Source: Streptomyces cyaneus (GTDB lineage Bacteria; Actinomycetota; Actinomycetes; Streptomycetales; Streptomycetaceae). From it: a stretch of 64,000 bases of DNA. Location: contig NZ_ML138679.1 in assembly GCF_004028635.1 (NCBI RefSeq), positions 62,001 through 126,000 of the forward strand, written 5' to 3'. Made by a program: the position numbers and the translations under genes. Below are positions 54,061 to 61,423 of the stretch, one piece after another (the stretch's first letter is position 1; every line of letters begins with the position of its first letter). The notes beneath the pieces are model-generated. The model was given only the letters and a program-made list of their open reading frames with translations, had not been told where the DNA came from and did no database searches.

Positions 54061-54980
54061 GCCGCCCTCCCCACTCGCTCACCGAGGATGCCCATCGGAC
54101 GGAACATCAGCACGAGAATCAGTACCACCATTGCGGAAACGCTTCGCCACTCATCACCGAGCAGCGGCACCGTCATCGTCTCCACGATTCCGATCAGCAC
54201 ACCACCGAGCATCGCTCCGCGGATGTTGCCGATACCACCCACCACCGCCGCCGCGAAGGCGGTGATGCCGGGTATGAAGCCCATCGTGTACGAAACCTGG
54301 TTGAGGTTGGCGAACAGGAAGCCCGCCACACCACCGAGCACACCACCGATGATGAAGGTGCGGGAGATCACCTTGTCGATGTCCACACCCATCAGGCTCG
54401 CGACCTCGGCATCCTGCGCCACCGCGCGGATGCCCTTGCCGAGCTTCGTACGGTTCACCAGCAGGTCGAGCGCGATCATCATGACCACAGCCGTCGCGAA
54501 CTGCAGCAGCTGAGTGATGTTCACCCCCGCCCCGAAGATGGTGAACACGTTTTCGTTCTTGTACATCTCCGGCAGCGTCGACGGGTCACGGCCGAAAAGC
54601 TTGCCCGCCAGGTTGTAGAGGAAGAACGAGGCACCGATCGCGGTGATCAGAAAGATCAGGCGAGGCGCACCACGTCTGCGCAACGGCCGGTACGCAACCT
54701 TCTCGAGTCCGTACGCCGTCACACCACCGAACAATGCCGACCCGGCCATGGCCAGAGCGACAAAGCCGATCGAAGCCAGCATCGACGGATTGGCCCCCGG
54801 ATCAACGAGGGTGAGAACAATGAGACTGCCGTAAGCACCCACCATGAAAACCTCGCTGTGCGCGAAGTTGATGAGCTGCAGCACACCATAGACAAGGGTG
54901 TAGCCGATGGCGATGACGGCATACAGCGAGCCGAGCATCAGCCCTAGGACCAGATAGTCCCAGAACTCCTGAAGGGACAT
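54057..54980 (-). CDS. livH: Branched-chain amino acid ABC transporter permease LivH (307 aa)
   Basis: Permease of about eight helices. LGSLYAVIAIGYTLVYGVLQLINFAHSEVFM is the LivH signature near the start. The ATP-coupling and MGVDIDKVISRTFIIGG region is normal. It lies 178 bp after livK, with a hairpin in the gap. Confidence 0.95.
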
Positions 54981-55096
54981 GCGTTGAACTTCCTGTAGGA
55001 ACCAGGCAAGCCGCCGGACTCAGAACGCCAGGGCGGCCCGCAGAAAAACATGCGGATCGGTCAACGGCTGCGCCATCTTGCACTCTCCGCAGACGA

Positions 55097-55125
55097 GGGC
55101 CGGGAGAACCACCGTCCCCCGGCCC
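55097..55125 (-). terminator. Hairpin between livK and livH
   Basis: GGGCCGGG (55097-55104) and CCCGGCCC (55118-55125) form an 8-bp stem with a 13-base loop, about 35 bp after livK. It could stop part of the transcription, so that more binding protein than permease is made, as in other liv operons. Confidence 0.6.
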
Positions 55126-55158
55126 CCATCACATGGCGTCAATCGCCGGAGCCCGGCC

Positions 55159-56319
55159 TCAGCCGATCAGCTCGTTGACGTTGCCCTGGTACGCGATCTT
55201 GCCGCTCTTCACCTGGTAGACGAAGACGTCCGTACCCTTGAACTCACCGTTCTTCTCGAACGAGAAGGTCTTCGTCAGACCCTTGTAGGAGGCCTTGGCG
55301 AGGGCGTCACGCAGCGCCTCACGCTCGACGTCCTTACCCGCCTTCTTGATCTCCGCGATGATCATGTTCGCGACGTCGTACGCCTCGGCGGAGTACGTAC
55401 CCGGAGCCCGGTTGAACTCCTTCTGGTAGTCCTCCGCGAACTTCTTCGTACCCGCCTCGACCGTCGCGTCGGTGCACGGGCACGTCAGGTACCAGTTCTC
55501 GGAGGCCGAGCCGGCCAGCTCAACGAACTTGGCGTCGTTGGAACCGTCACCCGAGATCGCCGCACCCTTGAAGCCCGCGTCCGACAGCTTCTTCGCGAAC
55601 GGCGCCAGGTCCTGGTAGTAACCGGCGTAAATCAGGCCGTCAGCCTTGGAGTTGACGACATCCTTCGCGGTGGCGCTGTAGTCCGGCGTCTTCTGCGGAA
55701 CGCTCTTCTTCACGACCGAGACACCGGCCGCCTTCAGGGTCGCCTCGGCGACCTTGGACAGACCCACGCCGTAGTCGGTCTTGTCGTCGATCAGGTAGAC
55801 CTTCTTGGCGCCTATCTTCTTCGAGAAGAAGTCACCCATGGCCTTGCCCTGCATGTTGTCGTTCGGGACAGCACGCAGCAGGCTCGTGAACCCGTTCGCC
55901 TCGTCCGTCAGCGTCGGGTTGGTGGCCGACGGAGTCACCGTCACCAGACCGGCCTCCGCGTACAGCGGCGAAGCCGAGTTGGTCGGACCCGAGAAGGCGG
56001 GACCGACAACAGCCTTGACATCCGGGTCGTCAATGACCTTCTGCGCCGCAGTCGGCGCCTTGTCCGGCAGACCCTGGTCGTCAGCAGCCACGTACTCCAG
56101 CTTGAAGCCCAGGTCACCGCTCGCATTGGCCTGCTTGATCGCCAACTGCACGCCGTTCTGCATGTTCTCACCCAGCGCGACGTTGTCGCCGGAGAGCGGC
56201 CCCTCGAAAGCGATCTTCACGGTGTCGCCACTGCCGGAGTCGCCACCGCCACAACCGGTCAGCGCCAGCGCTCCAACGGCCACAGGAATGGCCAGCTTGA
56301 TGACGGTCTTGTTCAGCAC
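55159..56319 (-). CDS. livK: Branched-chain amino acid binding lipoprotein LivK (386 aa)
   Basis: The start is GTG 56319 (VLNKTVIKLAIP) behind GGGAGCC. A lipobox LALTGC places lipidation at Cys23. The type I periplasmic-binding-protein domain follows: TVKIAFEGPLSGDNVALGENMQNGVQLA and VVGPAFSGPTNSASPLYAEAGL. It captures Leu/Ile/Val outside the membrane and passes them to LivHM. It is the first gene of the five-gene operon. Confidence 0.95.
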   Translation of the reverse strand: MLNKTVIKLAIPVAVGALALTGCGGGDSGSGDTVKIAFEGPLSGDNVALGENMQNGVQLAIKQANASGDLGFKLEYVAADDQGLPDKAPTAAQKVIDDPDVKAVVGPAFSGPTNSASPLYAEAGLVTVTPSATNPTLTDEANGFTSLLRAVPNDNMQGKAMGDFFSKKIGAKKVYLIDDKTDYGVGLSKVAEATLKAAGVSVVKKSVPQKTPDYSATAKDVVNSKADGLIYAGYYQDLAPFAKKLSDAGFKGAAISGDGSNDAKFVELAGSASENWYLTCPCTDATVEAGTKKFAEDYQKEFNRAPGTYSAEAYDVANMIIAEIKKAGKDVEREALRDALAKASYKGLTKTFSFEKNGEFKGTDVFVYQVKSGKIAYQGNVNELIG

Positions 56320-56591
56320 TAAGGGCTCCCTGGCCTCAACGATGCTTCCCGCAGAAGAACTCGTGATCCCTGCAAGGACACCGCTTATCCCTACGGTGTG
56401 CGGGGAATCTAATCGGGTTGACAGCCAGTCGGATAGGCCGACCACCGATGTGTGATCGCCCTGTGACCTCGGTTCAACTGCCGGATACACAACCCCAGCC
56501 ATCAGCGGGCGAATGTTTCGGCCACCAGCACACCAGCCGGATGATCTTCACAAGCTCTTAACGAGCCCCGCCGACCCACCCGAAACGAGCC

Positions 56592-57188
56592 ATGCAGACA
56601 CCAGACGGATCCAGACCCGCACCCACCCCAGCCCACCCCACACCCGACAAGCGACACCTGCGCACCGCACTGGCCGGACTCACCGGCCTCCTACTCGGAG
56701 CAGCCATCACCGCCGCAACCGCCTCGACCCTCTGGCCACACACACCGACCACCCCCCTACGCCCACTGGAAGCAGCCCCCGAAACCGACCCCGTCCGCAG
56801 CGGAAACCTCCAGTTCGACACAACCGGCCTACGCTGCGGAATCACCACCATCGTCGGCACCCACGGCGAACACTGGGCCAAAGGCCGACTCTGCCGCATC
56901 CGCCTCACCATCACCTCCCAGGACTCCGTCTTCGGCCAGATCGACAACGAAATCCACCGACTCGCCCTCGACGACGGCACCGAACTCACCCTCGACCGCG
57001 AAGCCACCCAGATCAAACGCCAGCCACTACGCACCGAAGTCGCCGCACACGGCACCATCACCTACGACCTCTGGTACGACCTCCCCCGCAACCGACACCC
57101 CACCGCACTGCGCGTCCGCGCAAACGACACGGAGCCCCCGGCCACCATCCCGCTCCCCCGACGAGACTGGACCGAAGGCTCCGCCTGA
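56592..57188 (+). CDS. Membrane-anchored secreted protein of unknown function (198 aa)
   Basis: ATG 56592 opens MQTPDGSRPAPTPAHP. One helix (LAGLTGLLLGAAITAATAST, about 26-48) exports or anchors the rest. The domain beyond about residue 65 has an immunoglobulin-like telokin or DUF4352-like pattern of strands (LRCGITTIVGTHGEHWAKGRLCRIRLTITSQD). Cys near 81 and 100 could bridge. Divergent from livK, and convergent with pdtaR. Confidence 0.7.
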   Translation: MQTPDGSRPAPTPAHPTPDKRHLRTALAGLTGLLLGAAITAATASTLWPHTPTTPLRPLEAAPETDPVRSGNLQFDTTGLRCGITTIVGTHGEHWAKGRLCRIRLTITSQDSVFGQIDNEIHRLALDDGTELTLDREATQIKRQPLRTEVAAHGTITYDLWYDLPRNRHPTALRVRANDTEPPATIPLPRRDWTEGSA

Positions 57189-57216
57189 CCACACAGCCAA
57201 AACGCGCCCGGCGCCA

Positions 57217-57867
57217 CTACCGCGCCTTCTTCTCCTCAGAGTCCTGAATGACCGCCTCGGCGACCTGCTGCATGGACATCCGCCGATCCATCGAGGTCTT
57301 CTGGATCCACCGGAAGGCAGCCGGCTCCGTCAGCCCGTACTCCGTCTGAAGGACGGACTTCGCCCGGTCCACCAGCTTCCGCGTCTCCAGGCGCAGAGTG
57401 AGGTCGGCGACCTCCTTCTCCAGCTCCTTCAGCTCCGTGAACCGCGACACGGCCATCTCGATGGCGGGCACCACGTCACTCTTGCTGAACGGCTTCACGA
57501 GATACGCCATCGCACCGGCATCCCGGGCCCGCTCGACCAGATCCCGCTGGGAGAACGCCGTCAGCATCAGCACCGGGGCGATGCTCTCCTCGGCGATCTT
57601 CTCAGCCGCCGAGATACCGTCCAGCTTCGGCATCTTCACATCGAGGATCACAAGATCCGGCTTGTGCTCACGGGCGAGCTCGACAGCCTGCTCACCATCA
57701 CCGGCCTCACCGACGACGGTGTACCCCTCTTCTTCGAGCATCTCTTTGAGATCGAGCCGGATGAGCGCCTCGTCCTCGGCAATGACGACACGGGTCGTCA
57801 GCGGAGGCACGTGCGACTTGTCGTCGTCGGGCGCGTCTACGGGCTGGGGCGACTCGGGGGCGGTCAC
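57217..57867 (-). CDS. pdtaR: ANTAR-domain response regulator PdtaR (216 aa)
   Basis: Receiver domain (about 25-140) with phospho-Asp76 in LVILDVKMPKLDG, acidic pocket IAEDEALIRLD and the switch LTAFSQRD. The C-terminal ANTAR domain (about 155-210: LTLRLETRKLVDRAKSVLQTEYGLTEPAAFRWIQKTSMDRRMSM) binds paired hairpins in nascent RNA to prevent termination. Mycobacterial PdtaR works with the histidine kinase PdtaS, whose gene is not here. Its start faces the tRNA-like gene. Confidence 0.93.
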   Translation of the reverse strand: MTAPESPQPVDAPDDDKSHVPPLTTRVVIAEDEALIRLDLKEMLEEEGYTVVGEAGDGEQAVELAREHKPDLVILDVKMPKLDGISAAEKIAEESIAPVLMLTAFSQRDLVERARDAGAMAYLVKPFSKSDVVPAIEMAVSRFTELKELEKEVADLTLRLETRKLVDRAKSVLQTEYGLTEPAAFRWIQKTSMDRRMSMQQVAEAVIQDSEEKKAR

Positions 57868-57898
57868 GGGGGCTCCTCGTTCAGGGGCAGGGGTGGTG

Positions 57899-57929
57899 CT
57901 GACAAGAGCCTACCTAGCTGCGGTAAGGT
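57899..57929 (+). promoter_or_regulatory. Promoter of the tRNA-like gene
   Basis: CTGACA (57899-57904) and TAAGGT (57924-57929) are 19 bases apart, close to the Streptomyces housekeeping consensus (TTGACR, TAGRRT). A transcript starting near 57936 gives a leader of about 33 nt before the tRNA-like gene. Confidence 0.55.
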
Positions 57930-57968
57930 GGACGGGCAGCGGGTCGAGGTAAACCTTCGATTCACTGG

Positions 57969-58043
57969 GCCCCGGTAGCCCAATTGGCAGCAGGCAATGG
58001 ATTCAAAACCCATACAGTGTCGGTTCGAGTCCGACCCGGGGCA
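57969..58043 (+). tRNA. tRNA-like gene, anticodon CAA, class I shape (nominal Leu)
   Basis: The acceptor stem is GCCCCGG (57969-57975) with CCGGGGC (58036-58042), a perfect 7 bp, followed by discriminator A; no CCA is encoded. The T arm is GTCGG-TTCGAGT-CCGAC. The D arm is a 3-bp stem around AATTGGCAGCA. The anticodon arm is ATGGA-TTCAAAA-CCCAT with an A-C mismatch next to the loop and anticodon CAA at 58004-58006. The variable loop is only five bases, whereas normal tRNA-Leu has a long variable arm. The D arm resembles tRNA-Gln, as I remember it. Its real amino acid is unclear. Confidence 0.75.
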
Positions 58044-58058
58044 CTTTTCCTTCGATTC

Positions 58059-58072
58059 CAAGGTCGACCTTG
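58059..58072. promoter_or_regulatory. Perfect 14-bp palindrome after the tRNA-like gene
   Basis: CAAGGTCGACCTTG reads the same on both strands. It lies 16 bp after the tRNA-like gene and before the terminator. It could be an operator or the target site of the nuclease-like protein encoded downstream. Confidence 0.5.
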
Positions 58073-58075
58073 AAG

Positions 58076-58111
58076 AGCGGATGTCCACGTTCTCGTGAAC
58101 ATCCGCTTTTT
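58076..58111 (+). terminator. Rho-independent terminator of the tRNA-like gene
   Basis: AGCGGATGT-C-CACG pairs with CGTG-A-ACATCCGCT, followed by TTTTT at 58107-58111. The stem is 13 bp with one internal mismatch (C-A). The T-run is unusually clear for Streptomyces. Confidence 0.85.
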
Positions 58112-58149
58112 GCTGCGTGTCGTCGCGATCACTGTCACAGAGTGGCCAC

Positions 58150-58932
58150 ATGTACGACGTCAGCACACGCAAGCGAGCCGTGGATCTCGTTACTCAAGGG
58201 CGCAGCTTGAGTTCTGTCAGCAAGGAGACGGGGATTTCGCGTGCAACCCTCCGCAGTTGGCAGCGCCGCATTGAGCCGCGCCCCCGGAGGCAGACAGGCC
58301 GCCCTTGCCCCAGGTGCGAGGACGAACCTCGCCCGCCCGATGACCAAGCGGCCTACGCCTACCTGTTGGGCCTCTATCTCGGCGATGGCCACATCAGCCA
58401 CTACTCCGAGCACCGAGCACCTAACCTCATGATCACTTGCACCGAAACCTGGCCCGGCCTCATGGACCACTGCGAACAGGCCATGCGTGCAGTCTTCCCA
58501 GAGAACTCCGTCAGCCGCGTCCGCAGGACCGGCTGCAGCAACGTGAAGGTCTACTCCAAGCATCTGCCCTGCCTGTTCCCGCAGCACGGACCGGGCAAGA
58601 AGCACCAGCGCTCGATCACCCTGGAACCCTGGCAACAGGAAATCGTCGACGCGCACCCCTGGGAGTTCATCCGCGGCCTCATCCACTCGGACGGCTGCCG
58701 CATCACCAACTGGACGACCCGCATGGTCGGCGGTGAGCGCAAGCGCTACGAATACCCCAGGTACTTCTTCACCAACGTGTCCGACGACATTCGCCGGCTC
58801 TATACGGACACCCTCGACAAGCTCGGCATCGAGTGGACGCACTGCGCCCGAAACGGCAACCCGTACAACATCTCCATCGCCCGCAAAACCTCCGTAGCCC
58901 TCCTGGACACCCACGTAGGCCCCAAGCACTGA
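58150..58932 (+). CDS. Helix-turn-helix protein with two LAGLIDADG motifs (260 aa)
   Basis: ATG 58150 is chosen; a GTG at 58117 would add eleven residues. Residues 7-40 form a transposase-like helix-turn-helix (RKRAVDLVTQGRSLSSVSKE). A CPRC pair follows at Cys53/Cys56. Two LAGLIDADG motifs are seen: YLLGLYLGDGH (71-81, acid Asp79) and FIRGLIHSDGC (173-183, acid Asp181). Both catalytic acids are kept, so it may cut DNA, unlike WhiA, which has the same pair of folds but lost activity. The gene has weaker third-position GC bias at its start and two UUG codons (20 and 73). It sits straight after the tRNA-like unit. Confidence 0.75.
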   Translation: MYDVSTRKRAVDLVTQGRSLSSVSKETGISRATLRSWQRRIEPRPRRQTGRPCPRCEDEPRPPDDQAAYAYLLGLYLGDGHISHYSEHRAPNLMITCTETWPGLMDHCEQAMRAVFPENSVSRVRRTGCSNVKVYSKHLPCLFPQHGPGKKHQRSITLEPWQQEIVDAHPWEFIRGLIHSDGCRITNWTTRMVGGERKRYEYPRYFFTNVSDDIRRLYTDTLDKLGIEWTHCARNGNPYNISIARKTSVALLDTHVGPKH

Positions 58933-58948
58933 CCCTCCCCCACCACGC

Positions 58949-58973
58949 AGGGCCCCTCCTCAAGAGGGGCCCT
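58949..58973. terminator. Hairpin between the LAGLIDADG gene and pyk
   Basis: AGGGCCCCTC and GAGGGGCCCT pair perfectly around CTCAA. It lies between the two convergent genes, 17 bp after one stop and 8 bp after the other. Confidence 0.8.
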
Positions 58974-58980
58974 CCGCCTG

Positions 58981-60417
58981 CTACTTGGGGCTGTCGTCTT
59001 CCCCGATGTGATGCACCCGCACCATGTTCGTCGAGCCGGACACCCCGGGAGGCGAGCCCGCTGTGATGACGACCGTGTCGCCCTTCTTGCAGCGGCCGTA
59101 CTTCAGCAGCAGTTCGTCCACCTGGTCGACCATCGCGTCCGTCGAGTCCACGTGCGGCCCGAGGAACGTCTCCGCGCCCCACGTCAGATTCAGCTGGGAC
59201 CGCGTCGCCGGTTCCGGCGTGAAGGCCAGCAGTGGGATCGGTGAGCGGTAGCGGGACAGGCGGCGGGCGGTGTCGCCGGACTGGGTGAAGGCGACCAGGA
59301 ACTTCGCGCCCAGGAAGTCGCCGATCTCGGCTGCCGCGCGGGCCACGGCGCCGGCCTGGGTGCGGGGCTTGTTGCGTTCCGTCAGGGGTGGGAGGCCCTT
59401 CGCCAGGATGTCCTCCTCGGCGGCCTCGACGATCTTGGCCATCGTCCGTACCGTTTCGATCGGGTACTTGCCGACGCTCGTCTCGCCGGACAGCATCACC
59501 GCGTCCGTGCCGTCGATGACGGCGTTGGCCACGTCCGACGCCTCCGCCCTGGTCGGCCGGGAGTTGTCGATCATCGAGTCGAGCATCTGAGTCGCCACGA
59601 TCACCGGCTTGGCGTTGCGCTTCGCCAGTTTGATCGCGCGCTTCTGAACGATGGGCACCTGCTCCAGCGGCATCTCCACGCCCAGGTCGCCGCGGGCGAC
59701 CATGATGCCGTCGAAGGCGGCCACGATGTCGTCGATCGCGTCGACGGCCTGTGGCTTCTCGACCTTGGCGATGACGGGGAGGCGGCGGCCCTCCTCGTCC
59801 ATGATCCTGTGCACGTCCTCGATGTCCCGGCCGGACCGGACGAAGGACAGTGCGATGACGTCGAAGCCCGTGCGCAGCGCCCAGCGCAGGTCGGCTTCGT
59901 CCTTCTCCGAGAGGGCGGGGACCGAGACTGCGACGCCCGGCAGGTTCAGGCCCTTGTTGTCGGAGACCATGCCTCCTTCGACCACCGTCGTGTGGACGCG
60001 TGGTCCGTCGACGGAGGTGACCTCCAGGCACACTTTGCCGTCGTCGACGAGGATGCGTTCGCCGGGGGTGACGTCGGCGGCGAGGCCGGAGTAGGTGGTT
60101 CCGCACTGCTGGCGGTCGCCTTCGGCGCCGTCTTCGACGGTGATGGTGAAGGTGTCTCCGCGTTCAAGGAGTACGGGTCCTTCGGTGAAGCGGCCGAGGC
60201 GGATCTTCGGGCCTTGAAGGTCGGCGAGGATGCCGACGCTGCGGCCGGTCTCGTCGGAGGCCTTGCGTACGTGCTGGTAGCGCTCCTCGTGGTCGGCGTA
60301 GCCGCCGTGGCTGAGGTTGAACCGGGCGACGTCCATTCCGGCGTCGACCAGTGCCTTTATCTGGTCGTAGGAGTCGGTGGCGGGGCCCAGGGTGCAGACG
60401 ATCTTCGCTCGGCGCAT
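58981..60417 (-). CDS. pyk: Pyruvate kinase (478 aa)
   Basis: Last step of glycolysis, PEP plus ADP to pyruvate plus ATP. MRRAKIVCTLGPATDSYDQI is the classic opening. The active-site signature IAKVEKPQAVDAIDDIV with VARGDLGVEMPLEQVP is complete, and MLDSMIDNSRPTRAEASDVANAV follows. The C-domain carries the usual allosteric region. The gap upstream (60418-60568) is AT-richer and holds its promoter, though no clear box pair stands out. Confidence 0.97.
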   Translation of the reverse strand: MRRAKIVCTLGPATDSYDQIKALVDAGMDVARFNLSHGGYADHEERYQHVRKASDETGRSVGILADLQGPKIRLGRFTEGPVLLERGDTFTITVEDGAEGDRQQCGTTYSGLAADVTPGERILVDDGKVCLEVTSVDGPRVHTTVVEGGMVSDNKGLNLPGVAVSVPALSEKDEADLRWALRTGFDVIALSFVRSGRDIEDVHRIMDEEGRRLPVIAKVEKPQAVDAIDDIVAAFDGIMVARGDLGVEMPLEQVPIVQKRAIKLAKRNAKPVIVATQMLDSMIDNSRPTRAEASDVANAVIDGTDAVMLSGETSVGKYPIETVRTMAKIVEAAEEDILAKGLPPLTERNKPRTQAGAVARAAAEIGDFLGAKFLVAFTQSGDTARRLSRYRSPIPLLAFTPEPATRSQLNLTWGAETFLGPHVDSTDAMVDQVDELLLKYGRCKKGDTVVITAGSPPGVSGSTNMVRVHHIGEDDSPK

Positions 60418-60568
60418 GTTTCGACTCTATGACTTACCGGCGGGTAGAGAATTGGCCGCGTATGACTACTCAACAACCTTTGCGTGAAGGGCTATTGACA
60501 AGTGTTGAATTGTGCGGCGGGGTGCTCCGATGAGCGTTCGAAGCACCCCCATTCGGAATCCCGCGCAT

Positions 60569-61285
60569 TCACAGCTGCGGCGGCGCCATCGTAAAGCGGG
60601 CGTTGACCTGTGCGTAGACGTGCTGGCGCTGGGGTTCGAGATCGAGGGGGGCAGCCGTGGTGTCCTCGGCGGCGCCGTAGGCCATGGAGCGCATGCGGCT
60701 GCCGGGGGCCTGTGGGTAGGGGGGTGGGGCGTTTTCCGCGCCGATGTCGGCGAGTTCGACCAGGGCGGCCAGGGAGGTGCCGAGCGCTTCCGCGTATTCC
60801 CGTGCGCGCTGGACCGCTTCTCGTACCGCTTGCTGCCGGGCTTCCCGGTGGGCGGGTGAGTCGGGGCGCAGGGCCCAGTAGGGGCCGTCGACGCGGGTGA
60901 GGTCGAGGTCGGCGAGGCGGGTGGTGAGTTCGCCGAGTGCTGTGAAGTCGGTGAGTACGGCGGTGATGTGGACGCGGCCGTGGTAAGCGTGGACGCGTTC
61001 GCCGCGGCCTTTGTCCTTGAGTTCGGGGCTGATGGAGAAGGCGCCGGTCTCCAGTCGTTCGACTGCGTCGCCGTAGGTTTTGACGAGGTCGAGGACGGTG
61101 GTGTTGCGGCGGGTGAGGTCGTCCAGGGCGGCGCGGCGGTCCTTGCCGCGGGAGGCGACGGTGACGCCGATGCGGGCGATCTCGGGGTCGACTTCGAGGC
61201 GGGCTTCGCCGCGGACGGCGATGCGGGGGGCGTCGGGGGTGCCGTAGGGGACGGCGGGCTGAAGTTCCTCTGATGGGGCGGTCAT
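60569..61285 (-). CDS. SIMPL (DUF541) domain protein (238 aa)
   Basis: ATG 61285 opens MTAPSEELQPAVPYG. The SIMPL pattern is present: ISPELKDKGRGERVHAYHGRVHITAVLTDFTALGELTTRLADLD and ARQQAVREAVQRAREYAEALGT. No signal peptide is seen, so unlike many relatives it is probably cytoplasmic. Function of the family is unclear, linked to stress in Brucella and Helicobacter. Confidence 0.88.
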   Translation of the reverse strand: MTAPSEELQPAVPYGTPDAPRIAVRGEARLEVDPEIARIGVTVASRGKDRRAALDDLTRRNTTVLDLVKTYGDAVERLETGAFSISPELKDKGRGERVHAYHGRVHITAVLTDFTALGELTTRLADLDLTRVDGPYWALRPDSPAHREARQQAVREAVQRAREYAEALGTSLAALVELADIGAENAPPPYPQAPGSRMRSMAYGAAEDTTAAPLDLEPQRQHVYAQVNARFTMAPPQL

Positions 61286-61423
61286 ACGTCCCACTCTGTC
61301 ATTGCTTGCCGGGTTACAGGACCCCGTGGGTCATCAGATCGAAACCTGCGGGGTCTGTTGCTGCCTGCCATGGCCAGGTCAGAATCTACGCGCGTTGTTG
61401 ACCATTCGCCTGGGAGAAGCACC

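Noticed and set aside
58024..58043. Attachment site of an integrated element at the 3' end of the tRNA-like gene
   Set aside because: I found no second copy of the tRNA 3' end in the window and no integrase; the LAGLIDADG protein is not an integrase.
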